This document shows, piece by piece, positions 1-15,330 of a stretch of DNA of 64,000 nucleotides (its first letter is position 1; each line of letters opens with the position of its first letter). The position numbers and the translations under genes are program-made. The stretch is from Aspidiotus rigidus (lineage: Eukaryota; Arthropoda; Insecta; Hemiptera; Diaspididae). A model generated the notes under the pieces. That model was not told the origin of the DNA. It did no database searches and saw nothing but the letters and a program-made list of their open reading frames with translations. Where the stretch lies: assembly GCA_035079385.1 (NCBI GenBank), contig JAVHKY010000013.1, forward strand, positions 17,854,001 through 17,918,000. Reading direction: 5' to 3'.

Positions 1-576
1 CAGCTGTACCTATCAAGGTTTTGAAAAGCGCAGAAAGCTAGCGAAGCAACCGGGAACGTTTTCATCGCACTCAATTGAGAAGATAATTATAATCATATTC
101 TTAACACGGTAATTCTTAATAATAAGAAGGAAGAGTGACGCACTACAGGCACGTAAAGACTTTAAGTTACGACGACGTTACGACGATCGGTTTTGAAGTG
201 GAGTACTCCATACCTAATTATTTAAAAAAAAAAAATTATAGGGAGTAAAGGTTGCTGTGTAAAATCGTACTTTGAAAACAATAATATTAGGATTTGTGAC
301 ATCGCTCTGTGCGCCTCTTTTCTTTCAATTAGGTATTCTGACACCGAATTTTCATTTTCTCATCAATTTTGGCGAATATTTTACATCTTTTATTTTTCTA
401 CAAATAATTTTCCGTAAAAAATAATGCTCACCGTAGTTTCGCTTTCGCGTCTGCAATGCAGAATTACAGCAAGAGCGTTGTATTACACGACTCTTCGCTC
501 TTCACTCACGAAGTCACGAACTCCGGAACAAAAAACTACACGTCAGCTGTTCGTGTTTTCTGGGGCTAGCGTACGA
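1..576. other. Upstream flank of polyubiquitin, no gene seen
   Basis: No reading frame or repeat of note is visible here. There are short A and T runs near 222-234. Some of this DNA presumably holds distal promoter elements of the ubiquitin gene, but none can be identified with confidence. Confidence 0.4.
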
Positions 577-625
577 ATGACGTAATTGAACATAAATAGA
601 ACACGATGGAAGCTTCTACGTTATT
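577..625 (+). promoter_or_regulatory. Probable core promoter of polyubiquitin
   Basis: A TATA-like ATAAATA lies at 592-598, preceded by a CRE-like TGACGTAA at about 578. It is followed at 608-617 by GGAAGCTTCT, a two-unit heat-shock-element-like GAAnnTTC. Polyubiquitin genes are commonly stress-inducible, so an HSE here is plausible. The transcription start is inferred to lie roughly 25-35 nt after the TATA, with the first leader exon running to the GTGAGT donor at 883. No experiment supports the exact start. Confidence 0.4.
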
Positions 626-882
626 CGACGCTACGTTTCTAGGTTGTTCTTTGTTCTCCTTCCCGGATTTAGGCTTCGTTACCATTTAGCTGCTGTTCAT
701 CTGTCCGTCGCCATTTTACGCACGCAGTTTGTTCTCGTCAGTCCGTCAGTTTGAAGTTGTCGCTTGCGTTTGTTTTACATTGTACTACAATTTGAGTCTA
801 AGTTCTTAGTTGTATTTTATCGCATTAATTTCTAAATTTTCAGTTTGAATTGTTGTAATAACTTGTGATCCTAGAAAAATCG

Positions 883-3986
<3,104 letters not shown>

Positions 3987-4231
3987 GTATCGTAACGGTT
4001 GAAGGTTATCATTTTCCATTCTTTCTTTAATTTTTGTACCTCTTTTTTTTTTCTCCGTAATTTCAATTTTAAAGATGATACTCGTTTCTTTTTTTAAAAA
4101 TCTGATTTCGATTTTCGTTTTCTATCGATTTCTTTTTCTCTTTCATTAGGGTGTACTGTTCCTCTTCTCACAACCTCGAACATGTATGCGTACTAAAATT
4201 TTTTATTTCCTTGTTCTGAATTTTAGATTCG

Positions 4232-4237
4232 AATAAA
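4232..4237 (+). terminator. Poly(A) signal of polyubiquitin
   Basis: A canonical AATAAA lies about 245 nt after the stop codon and is followed by a T/G-rich stretch. It is the first such hexamer in the 3' flank and is the likely cleavage signal. Confidence 0.7.
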
Positions 4238-4259
4238 CAAATTTTGTAGTGCATCAGAT

Positions 4260-7200
4260 TTCGTCGACCCTCTGTCGTTGGTAAACATCAACGGTTCTCG
4301 ATTCGCATGAACTCTGCAAATGTGTGACCTATTTATCGTTCCGAAAACGTAGTATACGGCGACCCGCACGATTCTGTCGCGCTGTTGATCTGCTATTCGT
4401 TTTCCAACTTCGAGAAAATCAGTGCCTCGTCTCATTGATCAAGTGGGAGGCATTGAGAACACTATTTGAATTGTATCATTTCGTCTGCATACCTGAGAAT
4501 CGTGAATTTAACGTCGAGTATGTCTGAATATTAGCGATAACGTTAAATTTCGATTTGAGGTAAGGTCTGAAGACGGAGTTAGCTATGTTTTCCGACTTTA
4601 CGTGTATTTTGTTCTGCTTCAAAGTCTTAGAAATCAGCATGAATCGTGTTCTGGTGAAACTAATGGCTGTTATTCTCATTGAATTCGGATCAGCTTCTTC
4701 CCTTCTGATACTCGCGAATTTCAATCGTTCAATACTCGCAACTTACGATGAAACCTATAATCGCTTCTCTACGCCGTTATAAAATACGTTTGTCAATACC
4801 AACTAACTGAATATTCTACAAACTTTTTCTTCTATGAAAAGCAATGCCAAATCGTCGTATTGGTCGTGTGTTTTTAAATTTTCAGCTTGAAAATATGACG
4901 AATGTGAGATTAGTTGCTTGTGGGAGAAATTATGTATCGGTATTCTTCAAAAGACGTTCGCATAAATCTTGATAATCCGATGAAATCTGTCAAGTAATTG
5001 ATTTCGAGCGGAGGTAAGGTTTACAGAGAAGAAAAAAAAATGAAAATGAGTTGATTTATATCGCGACTTCGTAACAAGAACTCCGATGAGTTTGAATATT
5101 TGTGTTGAATATGAGATTTTAGGGCTGGTATTACAATACGAACACAACCCTCGTGAAGCTACGCTGTTTTTAAAAGGTAGCCTCTACTATCAAGATCCCT
5201 CCAATATTAATTACTCCGTTCTAACATCTTCGACTACGAAGTGGCTTGTGAATATACAGTATCGAATGTTTTCTGTTTTTTGCGATACCTTCTAGATAAT
5301 GCTTGATTCATCTCGTTAATGTGTGTTTCGTTTGTCATTTTAGTGTAAATTCAGTGTCCCATTACGATAAATACGTCAAGTTGTTACGTATGGGCTAAAC
5401 TTGAGCCTCATCATTAATTGAAAAAACTGAAAGATCTCCGACCGTATTTCGTATTTTATGATCAAACTCAGGATATCGCGGTATCATTTTTTTTTTTTTT
5501 TTCAACTTGTATACGATTTGAGGTAAATGCTCTATAGCGAAACGACTGTTCATTTTCTGTTTTCAAACTTCTTCAGCTTGATGACGTGCTCGTAGATTTA
5601 ACGCTAGTAATCTCGAATTCTTCGAGATCTGATAGCAATTTTATGAATACAATTAGTTATTGTCTTGACCAACCTGTTCTACCTATTCTTTCGATTTGAC
5701 TAGATTAATGTGATTCTAAAGAGTAATAGCGTTACAAAATGCTTTTTGTATGAATTCGAAGGTTTTGAAAGCTAAACTTTGCTTTTTTTCCTTTATTAAG
5801 AGCGGATAACGTATGTATGACGCTTGAAGATTGACTCGAGTCTGCTAAATTTGTTATGAATTGCATGAAGATGACCCTCCTTTGGCCTGACATTCCAAAT
5901 CTTGTTTCGGTCTGTACAATCGTTGACATTTCCATAGCTAACCTTGCATTAATGCTCGGTCCGATGAAATTTAAAAAGCGAATTAGGAACTCGTAAGTAA
6001 TTTTTTACTTGGAATCCTTCATTTTTACCTAATATTGTTGTTAAAATAGCGGTCAACAGCCATTAACACGGTCTTCATTCAAAGCATACTTGCAAGAAGC
6101 CTAGCAACCAGTTGGAAATCTCTTGTACAATTATTCTAAGAAGCGCTCGCGTTACTAAGCGATTTTACTGGCACCAGAAGGTTATAGGAACTGACTGTGA
6201 ATCTTAAGATTGATCCGTTACGAATACCAACTTCGTTCGTCCTATTTTGCCGCACACATGAAGTATGCAATTGTTTTAATACTTGAAAATATGCGTCCTC
6301 AAATGAGGATTCTTTAATATGCACGATTATTTAGAAGTATGCGTCCTCTTATGAGGCTTTTATAATACGCTCGATGGAAAAATTCGATGCAATCATTGCT
6401 TCGAAGAATTAATTTTGGTGAAGGCAATTTTAGAAACTTCAAATTGAAATGACCATTGATTGAAAATATCTTCGGGAAATTTATATTCGAATGAATTGAA
6501 TTACTCGTACTAATCGATCTTTGTATTAATTATTTTTGTGGAATTTGTGTGCTTTCAATCTCGTTTCAGTAATCGACCGTAGTGGTTAGGGATTGAACAC
6601 AATTTTCCTGTCGGAAATATTCTCTCAACGAAATTTATTACTATCACTAAAATTTGATGAACTGGAACGTTGATTTTCAGTCAACTTCGTACTGTAAAAA
6701 TATTTATAATTATATAGAGGTCCTGGTGACGCTGCATGGGAATAAATTAAGTAATCCAAGACAGCTTTATAGTTGTTTCAAATACCTATTGCTAGAACTT
6801 ACTAAATTCTATTAGTTGATAAAATTTAAATTTTTGTGTTCTGTTGTAAATCGAGTGGACAAACGTCGATTTAGTAACCAGCTTCAGGCTGTAAATGCAT
6901 TGCGCGTTACCTAAATTTTTCCGAGTTGAAGATGATGGGATTTTGAATGGAATTTACGGCGTATGCATGAGTAGCATTTCGGTGTGAGATCATTGGATAC
7001 GATGTAAAAATTTGTCAACTTATTCTAGACACGTTTGCGTTGAAAATTTTTGTAAGCTTATAGGTTCGAACGGAACTTCATTTCACATACATAATAACAC
7101 TAAGTGTAGCACTAGTATCGACAACCGCCTGTGATTGTAAGTTGTCACCGTTCATATTATTAATTTTGAATGCTCGTACCACTTGTTTGAGGTTCAAGGT

Positions 7201-9060
7201 AGCGAACTTAAACTTTTCTCTTCTTACGCTTGTATTGTTTTTTCTGTTGAGTTGAACTAATGATTTAGAACAATTGAATTGGGTCGTCCTAACCGTTTAA
7301 CAATTCGACTATCGCCTTTCTCTTACTGCGGTAAAACGAGATTTTTATGTATTTACACGGATGGGCACGTTTTTCTTCACCGTCTTGTGAACTTCGGAAT
7401 GATGTTTGTAAGTAATGCTTCTACACTTGAATTTGCTCACTATTTTACATATTGTACATAACTCTTAGCTCGTTGGATAACTACCCCCAGCTCTTCGTTG
7501 GCTTACTTGTTGGAAAATGTTGAATTTCTAGGTTAAAGGGAATCGATGTGTTGGATCAACTTTGATAATCAAATTCTCGCTTTTATATGAAATTATCAAC
7601 GATTAACACTACTTATTTTGATGAAAGGCACGATTTGGTCGCTGCTCTAATTAACTACTTTTAGAAATATTTATCGATCGTGCCTCAGCACTATTCACGA
7701 TACTTGCAATTCTTATTCGGATTATTATGATATAAGTTGGGTATTCTACCAAAGAATTTGTAGAATTTTGTGTTTATCACGAACTGAATTATTTTTAGTT
7801 TTTTCGCTTGTTTCTTGAAACGATCTAATCGGTGAATAGATCGGAAAAATGTCTAAAAAGAATGGCTGTGAAATCTGTCCTATATCCATCTCAAATGGCT
7901 AGGATGAGATTAAGTGTGATAACGTTTTTTCCCTCTACTTTTAAGTAGAATATCTTCATTTTATTCATTTCGTAGGCTGTAGACATGTGTTTGTATAGAA
8001 TGCTGAATCAGCTTCATAGTATACCGTCTGTGATAGCTACAGCAAATGAATTCTTGCAATGATTTCCTCCGATGAAAATAGTTCTTACTGTCGATGTCGA
8101 CGCTCTGTATAATATTCTAAGTTGATTAACGGCCATGAGAATTTTTGACTGTCTAGATTATGGCTATTTATGCTATTTTTGAAACATATTTCTATCACCT
8201 AGTCGTTTTTTTCGCGTCATTCTGAATGTTATACTCGAATTATTTTTTAACCGCTTAATCTATAAAGTGATCATAGCGACTCGGAAATACCTGAAGAGCT
8301 GAAGAACACAATTTCTTGACCCAATACGCGACTGGGATATTTTTCTAAGAAGCATTTCAATGATTAGAATTCTGGCTTAAAACTTGTTGACCATCGGCTA
8401 AGGTAAGGTTAGTTAGTGTAAAACTCAACCTTTTGTCCGTTTCGGCATGTTTTTCCTCTGTTGAAGTGTGTGAAATCGTAAATTTTATAATATTCTGGAA
8501 TTGGTGTCATAAACCATCATTATTCGTGTTATCGAAACTGTTCTTAATACGGGAAAGGATGGAGATATAAAGTAAGATCTGAAATTTTTTGTAAGTAGAA
8601 GGTTGATTTAGAAAACTTCATATTTGTAATTTTTGAAAGCATCTAAAATTATATTATCGAAGATAGGCTTTTAATAGTCGACTAGTTCTCAATTAACTTG
8701 AACTAGTATTTTCATAGCTTATTTTGAATTATCATCTGCATGAGAGTACTCTGAACGTGTCTGTAATAGCTTGGGTGGAGATGATGCCGTAAAATCTGAC
8801 CTATGGAATTTTATTATTGTGTTTGACCGAATAGTATGATATGGATACCCACCACTGCGGAATTTAATTTGCTTGTTTATGGCACGTTTTTGAACTCTGT
8901 AATCAATAATCATAGTAAGATTACTCGAGGAATTCGATAACCATTTTGGGTTATTTTTATGCTAATTGTCCTGTTGTGAGTATTTTCATATCTTTTTGAC
9001 TGTTTGCTTGAATTTGTTGTAATGATCTATAATCTAGAGCATAGTATCTGAGCATGTTAC
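4260..9060. other. AT-rich stretch without a supportable gene
   Basis: About 4.8 kb hold only short reading frames of 60-70 codons with no family features and no splice continuity. I see no transposon ends or tRNA. The texture (AT-rich, frequent TTCGA and TCGAT words) resembles the introns and flanks of this genome. It could be intergenic DNA or the long 5' intron of the modular transcript unit that begins near 9 kb. Confidence 0.5.
6286..6372. repeat. Two tandem copies of a short stem-loop motif
   Basis: The motif TATGCGTCCTC, a 4-nt loop and GAGG, then TTTAATA(T/C)GC, occurs twice about 50 nt apart. Each copy can form a short CCTC/GAGG stem, with loop AAAT in the first and TTAT in the second. 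This may be coincidence or a small duplicated structured element. Confidence 0.35.
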
Positions 9061-9067
9061 CTGATAG

Positions 9068-9217
9068 CGTACCGTAATCGCGAAAGCAAGAATCGATGAT
9101 CGTCTTCCGCGAAAATCAGGCTTTGAAACGGTCACCCCGACAGTTGAAGAGATGTCTGAGGTTTCGCGAGTCCAGGAGGAACTAAATCGTTCGTATTTCG
9201 ATCCTTGTTTGCGATAG
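9068..9217 (+). other. Open, GC-richer segment ahead of the class I array
   Basis: A 49-codon stretch is open between stops, rich in charged residues and distinctly less AT-rich than its surroundings. It includes a PRKSGF stretch and ends DPCLR before TAG. There is no ATG near its left end. It may be a remnant coding exon or the 5' exon of the modular unit that follows. I recognise no domain. Confidence 0.25.
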
Positions 9218-12200
9218 GAGAGAACCTACCTGATGAATCCAATCCATCCGCGTTGATATTCATTATCACGAGGTTTGAACCACCAACATATTTCTGCTAA
9301 TGGAGTTTTCTAGGATATTATCTACTTGACATTGTCTGTGCCTGAAAAGAACTTACCGTTTGTCGACGTACAAAGTTTACCAGATTCGTTCGAAGTGGAG
9401 GTTTGTGAATTTTGAATTTCGATTAATTTGAATTCGTCTTCCACTTGGAGCCCGATAAAACTTGCGATATTTTTCAATTAGTTAGATCGTTTGGCTACTA
9501 TAAATGAGAAATATTGTATCAGGTTTGAGTTTTGTATGATATACAGGGGAAGGGGGAACATTTTATATTTTCGATTGATATTCATTTGCAGGAAACAATC
9601 ATTATCTACGATATTTATTATGTACTAAGAAAGCTAGACGTGTATTATGAGCCAAGTGTCGTGAGGCTGTTTTCATTTCCTCCCTAATTTGCTAGAAAGG
9701 ACGGATGCGCTTCTATTCTAGTGACGAATTTGTTTTTCACTTGGAGCCCAATAAATTGAAAATATTTTTCGATAATTTAGCTCGATATTATCTCAGGTTT
9801 GAGTTCATATGATTTAGAGGGAAAGGGGGGATATTTTATACGTTCTATTGATGTTCATTTGCAGGAAACATTCATTATCTGTGATATTTATCATGTACTG
9901 AGAAGCTGGTTTTGAATAACGTCTATCATGAGCCGAGTATGATGAAGTTACTACAAGGGACGGATGCGCTTCTGTTCTAGCTACAAAATCGTTTTTTACT
10001 TTGAGCCTGATGAAATATGAAGTATTTATTCAATCACTTAATTTGTTTGGCTAGTATGAATAGGAGATATCATTTCAGGTATATGACGTAGAGGGGAAGG
10101 GGGGACGTTTTATATTTTATTGGTATTCATTTGCAGGAAACATTCACTACCTTTGATATTTATACTGAGAAGCTGGTTTTGAATGACGTGTATCATGAGC
10201 CAAGTGTCGTCGTGAAGATGTTTCCATTAACTTTCTAATTTACCGCAATGGACGGGCACGCTTCCTTCTTAGCAAAAAATACGTAGAATATTTTCAGCTC
10301 ATTCGTTCGGCTAGTACTAGTATAAATAAGAAACATTATATCAGGTTTGAGTTTTATATGACTCACCGGGGAAGGGGGGTATTTTAAATCTTCTATTGAC
10401 ATTCATTTGCAGGATATTACAATATTTGTTGAGTACATAGAAAACTAGACCTGTGTTATGAGCCGAGTGTCGTGATGCTGTTTTCATCTCCTCCGTAATT
10501 TGCCACAATGGAACGAAATTGTTTTTTACTTTGAGCCTGATGAAGTATGAAGTATTATTTAATCACTCAAGTTGTTTGGCTAGTATGAATAAGAGATATT
10601 ATTTCAGGTATATGACTTCGAGGGGAAGGGGAGACGTTCTATATTTTATTGATACTCATTTGCAGGCAATATTCATTATCTTCGATATTTATTATGTACT
10701 GAGAAGCTGGTTTTGAATGACGTGTATCATAAGCCAAGTGTCCGCGTGAAGCTGTCTTCATTTCCTTCCTAATTTACTGCAATGGACGGATGCGCTTCCT
10801 CTTTAGCGAAAAGCCTGATACCTGCAACTTAGAATATTTTTCAATCAGCTCATTCGTTCGACTAGTACTTGTATAAATAAGAAACATTATATCAGGTTTG
10901 AGTCTTATATGATTTACCGGGGAAGGGGGGTATTTTAAGTCTTCTATTGACATTCATTTGCAGGATATTACAATATTTGTTATATACTGAGAAAACTAGA
11001 CGTCTATTATGAGCCGAGTGTTGTGATGCTGTTTTCATTTCTTCCGTGATTTGCCACAATGGGCGGATGCGCTTCTGCCTGGTTCTAGCAACGAAATTAT
11101 TCAATCACTCAATTTGTTTGGCTAGTATGAATAGGAGATATCATTTCAGGTATATGACGTAGAGGGGAAGGGGGGGCGTTTTATATTTTATTGATGTTCA
11201 TTTGCAGGAAACATTCACTATCTCTGATATTTATTATGTACTGAGAAACTGGCTTTGAATGACGTGTATCATGAGCCAAGTATCGTTGTGAAGCTGTCTT
11301 CATTTCCTTCCTAATTTACTGCAATGTACGGATGCGCTTCCTTTTTAGTGCACTAAGATCCTGATACAACTTAGAATACTTTTCAATCAGTTAGTTCGTT
11401 TGGCTAGTATAAATAAGAAATATTGTATTTCAGGTTTGAGTTTTATATGACTTACCGGGGAAGGGGGGACATTTTATATCTTGTATTGACGTTCATTTGC
11501 AGAGAACATTCAATATATCTACGATATTACAATACTTGTTATGTACCTACTGAGGAAACTAGACGTGTATTATGAGCCGAGTGTCGTGCAGCTGTTTTCC
11601 ATTTCCTCCCTAATTTACTACAAGGACCAAATGCACTTCTACTGTAGCGTCGAATTGAACTCGCCCGTGGAGCCTGATAAACTTAGCAATATTTTTCATT
11701 AATTTAGTTCGTTTGGCTAGTCTATATATAAGAGACAGATTATCACAGGTTTGAGTTTTTATATGACTTAAAGGGGAAGGGGGGATAATTTATAATTATT
11801 TTCTATTGATGAATTCGCAGGAAATATTTATTGTCGTATGTACTGTGAAGAGCCGAGTGTCGTGAAGCTATTTTCATTTCCTTCCCAAGTTACTACAAGA
11901 GACATTCCAGCGACGAATTCGTTTTTCACTTGGAGTCCGATGAAACTTGCAAAATTTTTCTATCATTTAGTTCGTCTAGCTAGTGAGATTATCTCAGGTT
12001 TGAGTGTTCATGACTTGTAGGGGCGAGGGGGGACGTTTTATATTTTTTATTGATATGTATTTGCAGGAAGCATCATTTGTGACATTTTCTCATGTATTGC
12101 GAAGCTGTCTTTAACTAATACGTATCACGAGCCATGTTTTTATTTCCTCCCTAATTTACTGCAAGGGACGGATACTTCGTATTTCCAACCCAGGTTTGAG

Positions 12201-13203
12201 TATCTTATGTGCCCGTATTGAATGACCAACTTGTATTTCTTTCTTCGCTCTTTGTCTTTTGCAGAAAACTATTCTCGTCTCCTCGTTTGCTATCAGAAGC
12301 TTCGGTGTTTTTGACCTCATTATTGAAGTTTGCTTAGCAAGTTAGAGCATTATCGTAAACGACAGAAGTATCGTGTCTTGGAGATTCAAAACTTTCACGA
12401 CTTAACGGGAATCGGTTCCCACTTTTTTTTCTTCCTTATTTCTTTCCAGAAATTAGTGATATTCGTGAAGTGTACTGCAAATCAAATTTTTCTTCGTCGA
12501 AAGTATTCAGCGAGTGTTTTCTCTTGGACTTGGGAGTATCCGAATTTTACCTTCTGTGTATTAAATCTACATAGAATCAGGTTTGAATGTTTCGATAATT
12601 TGGGGGGTAAACAGGGATTTCTATTTTCATTTACAGGAGATATTTTCGCTTTTGTGCTATTGATCGTCGATCATTGATTTTGTTTGAAGAGAAAACTTGG
12701 TATCGTGTCGTCATAGGAAAAAGTGAATTCAGGTTTGAGAATTTCATGACTGTAGGGGGGCTCTGTAATTTTTTTTTTCTCTTATCTATTTTACAGACTA
12801 GAGTAGCTTAGTCTATTCGTATGATTATTGAAGCACATATTTAAATGTAGATTCTCGTTACGGAAATTATGCAACAAAGAGTGAGACAAATGATATCGGT
12901 AAATGACATGCGTGGTGAACTCAGGTTTGATAATTTCAATGTATTGGGAAAAAAGGGGGGTTTGTTTATATTTTTTCTGTTCTCTCTTACAGGAAACAAT
13001 TTTTCAATTTTTTCCATGAGAAGAATTACGCTATGCTACAGATAATTAGTAATAAGTCGCAACTATGAAAATGCTCTCCATCAGATATATTTTGAATGAG
13101 TACCTATTTAGTTGTGAGTGAAGAGTAAATATCCAGGTCAGAGGATTTTTATGTAAATGGGAAAGGGGGGAAAAATGATGATATTTTTAGTCAAATTTTT
13201 CAG

Positions 13204-13434
13204 GAACTTCTTAACTTTAAGCGACCGGTCAGCGTATTCGAATTACTAATTCGGACAAAATACTCGAATAAAGAAACAGTGCGACGTGTCCTCAATCTAG
13301 AAGCAAAGGCTGCTGTAAAAGTTGAGTCCGATGAGGATCGGAGGAAGAGGCGTCCTTTTTGCGATTTCTTTCATCTCGAATCGCGTCACAATATCCCCAA
13401 AGGAAGGAGAATCGATGAATTACATCCTTCTTAA
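13204..13434 (+). CDS. Exon with a 76-codon open frame, unknown
   Basis: Directly after the TTTTTCAG acceptor at 13203 an uninterrupted frame runs 76 codons to TAA. It is rich in Arg, Lys and Glu, with an SDEDRRKRRP cluster near the middle. The exon's 3' part (13435-13497) is homologous to the end of the exon at 14277-14489, including the ATGATAGTCGC-CTCAG donor context. No domain is recognised. The openness and higher GC suggest former coding function, but the stop lies inside the exon and upstream frames do not join cleanly. Confidence 0.3.
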   Translation, partial: ELLNFKRPVSVFELLIRTKYSNKETVRRVLNLEAKAAVKVESDEDRRKRRPFCDFFHLESRHNIPKGRRIDELHPS

Positions 13435-14276
13435 ATCATTCGTCAAGTGTCTTTCGCCGATCGTTCCAAGTAACGGTGGATGATAGTCGCATCTCAGGTT
13501 TGAAAATTATTGTGGAAATATTTCGAATCTTTACATCTAGCAGAGATGAATGTATTGGGGAAGGAGAGGCTTGGTTTATATTTCATTGTTCTCTTTTACA
13601 GAAAATTATTTTAGCAACTTGTAAAAAGAAATAGACGAGGATTTCGAATGAGGAGCTGTTTTCTCACCGTTGGAAAATATGAACTAAGGTTTGAGAGGAG
13701 GGAGAGGGGACAATTTATCGTATATTTTTATTTCAATTTTTCAGAAAATCAGTTTGGCTCGATTCGCGTGAAAGAGGAAAACGTGAGAGCATCCAAAGAA
13801 GATGCGTCTATTTTTTCCACGTAATTTCTGAAAACTAGCCGAAGAAAATACGGTAGTCGAGAGTAATTTTCGTCACCTCTTCAAGTTGAATAATATTCAT
13901 CTTAATTGTTTGAGACGACCGAAAATCAACATCATTCCTAATCGTTCGCGTTGAAAATACGTCGAGTGCTTGTATGTAGTCGCGTTTCAGGTTTGAAAAT
14001 TTTGGAAATGTTTCGTACCTTTACTTGTAGCTGAGATGAATGTATTGGGGAAGGGGGGCTTAGTTTATATTTCTTTGTTCTCTTTTGCAGAAAACTATTC
14101 TAGCAAAACTTTGCTTCATAAAAGGCAATAGAACAGGATTTCAAATGTGTGTAGTTTCGTAATTTGATTGAAAATAAGATCGGAACATGTGAACTCAGGT
14201 TTGAGGGTAACGATGAACATTGGAACGGCCGGGAAGGGGGGCAATTGATCGTATATTTTCATTTCAATTTTTCCAG

Positions 14277-14489
14277 AAATTGACTATAAATCATCTTGAA
14301 TCATTACGCGTGAATGAGAAAAACTTTTACATTGGAATTCGGAAAAGAATCGAGTCCATTGACGGCAAAGAAGACGCGTCTAATTTTTTACTACCTACTG
14401 TTCCCAAGAAATCTTCATTTCGAATGGTCTTTGAAACCGGCCAAGGAAAATACGTTAGTCATCGTCGAATGCTCGTAGTCGTGTCTCAG
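14277..14489 (+). CDS. Exon open over all 71 codons, unknown
   Basis: The exon lies between a TTCCAG acceptor (14276) and a CAG|GTTTGA donor (14490). It is open in phase 0 for its full length, beginning KLTINHLESL and ending RRMLVVVSQ. A diverged copy of its first half follows the acceptor at 13744. That copy shares an SxRVxE...KEDAS pattern but soon meets a stop. In the upstream exon a TGA breaks the frame before this junction, so a continuous protein cannot be shown. It is charged and has no known motif. Confidence 0.3.
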
Positions 14490-14761
14490 GTTTGACAACC
14501 TCGGAAACAATCCTGATTTCAACATTTCTCGCGGAGTACAATTTTCTGGTGCTCGTGTCTACTGGAGACCAAGCTTGCCTGGTGTCTTCTTCGTTTCTTC
14601 TGTTGAATAGGTGCGATGAAGCCAAAAGTCGTGCACCCTCACGATAGAACTCTTGAGAACTTCGGTCAAACTCGCGAAATGAAGTAGTGTCGAACTCGGG
14701 TTTGATATACTGACACGTAGGGTGTCGGGATTAGTTTACGTTGATCATTTTTTTTGCAGGA

Positions 14762-14890
14762 AATGACTATTTCATATCAGCTGAACGAAAACTTATTTCG
14801 AATCTAATTTGCGTCTCTGAATTTTCTTTCCGAAACGGACTAATAAACGACTCTCACGTGAAAGGAATCACCATGACAACAGAATTGTAG
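14762..14890 (+). CDS. Exon with a 42-codon open frame, unknown
   Basis: Following the TTTTTGCAG acceptor at 14759, a frame beginning NDYFISAERK stays open for 42 codons to TAG. It is short, and openness alone is weak evidence. It is listed because it is one of a series of exons that start open immediately after their acceptor. Confidence 0.2.
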   Translation, partial: NDYFISAERKLISNLICVSEFSFRNGLINDSHVKGITMTTEL

Positions 14891-15085
14891 TAAAGAAGAA
14901 AATACGAGTATCAATCATCCATACGTTTACCATTAGTTTGAAACTATGAAGATGTTCGTATTTGGCCAATTTTTTCAGGGATCGTAAATATTATTTTCAT
15001 TCTTAGCTTGACTGAAATCTGTCCCTTCAAATGGATCCGGTTTCCTGCGCATAATTTTAGGAAACGTGTTTACTGCCAGAATTGA

Positions 15086-15325
15086 CCTTTCGCGCCGTAT
15101 AGAGAAGCTCGTTTGATCATTCGTCTTCAGTGCTTGAAATACCTGGAACAAAAAATCGACTTCACTGTGAAAAATGACGAAAAGAAAGTGAACTTCCATT
15201 CAATTTTTGTGCATCATTTCGATCCATCGTCTTGGAACAGCAATTTGAATTTCTACGAAAATTTGTTGCCATTTTTTGTGAAAACTGATACCGGTATGAA
15301 GATGGAAATCCGACTTGCCACGTGA
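15086..15325 (+). CDS. 79-codon open frame, unknown product
   Basis: The frame is open from after a TGA at 15083 to TGA at 15323. Its composition is protein-like, with Phe, Asn and Lys-rich stretches including FDPSSWNSNLNFY. No ATG precedes the first half, so it would have to be an internal exon. A GTATGT donor-like site follows at about 15331, and an intron with a G run ends near 15390. No family is recognised. Confidence 0.25.
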   Translation, partial: PFAPYREARLIIRLQCLKYLEQKIDFTVKNDEKKVNFHSIFVHHFDPSSWNSNLNFYENLLPFFVKTDTGMKMEIRLAT

Positions 15326-15330
15326 CTCAC

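Larger units (their letters stand above)
9520..14760 (+). repeat. Class I array: reiterated exon-intron modules with GTTTGA donors and G-run introns
   Basis: About 20 plus-strand introns can be read directly: 9523-9591, 9797-9864, 10079-10136, 10345-10412, 10608-10665, 10896-10963, 11150-11207, 11434-11502, 11749-11820, 11998-12066, 12194-12264, 12581-12636, 12733-12796, 12925-12992, 13137-13203, 13498-13601, 13689-13744, 13991-14090, 14199-14276 and 14700-14759. Most start CAG|GTTTGA, carry a G run such as GGGGAAGGGGGG, and end in a pyrimidine tract plus TTTGCAG. They are 56-104 nt long. Exons between them are homologous, about 90-290 nt. The first part shows a two-module period (68-nt and 58-nt introns alternating, about 530 nt). 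Some exons start with open frames but most are closed by stops, so coding status is doubtful. The function is unknown. It could be a multi-exon noncoding RNA or a decayed coding gene. Confidence 0.75.

Noticed and set aside
4223..8913. Scattered 60-82 codon frames on both strands
   Set aside because: Their lengths are those expected by chance over this much sequence, with no motif, splice continuity or composition shift.
9520..14760. A single continuous protein encoded across all class I exons
   Set aside because: Frames entering most exons meet stops or do not match the phase of the previous exon, so only isolated open exons can be supported.
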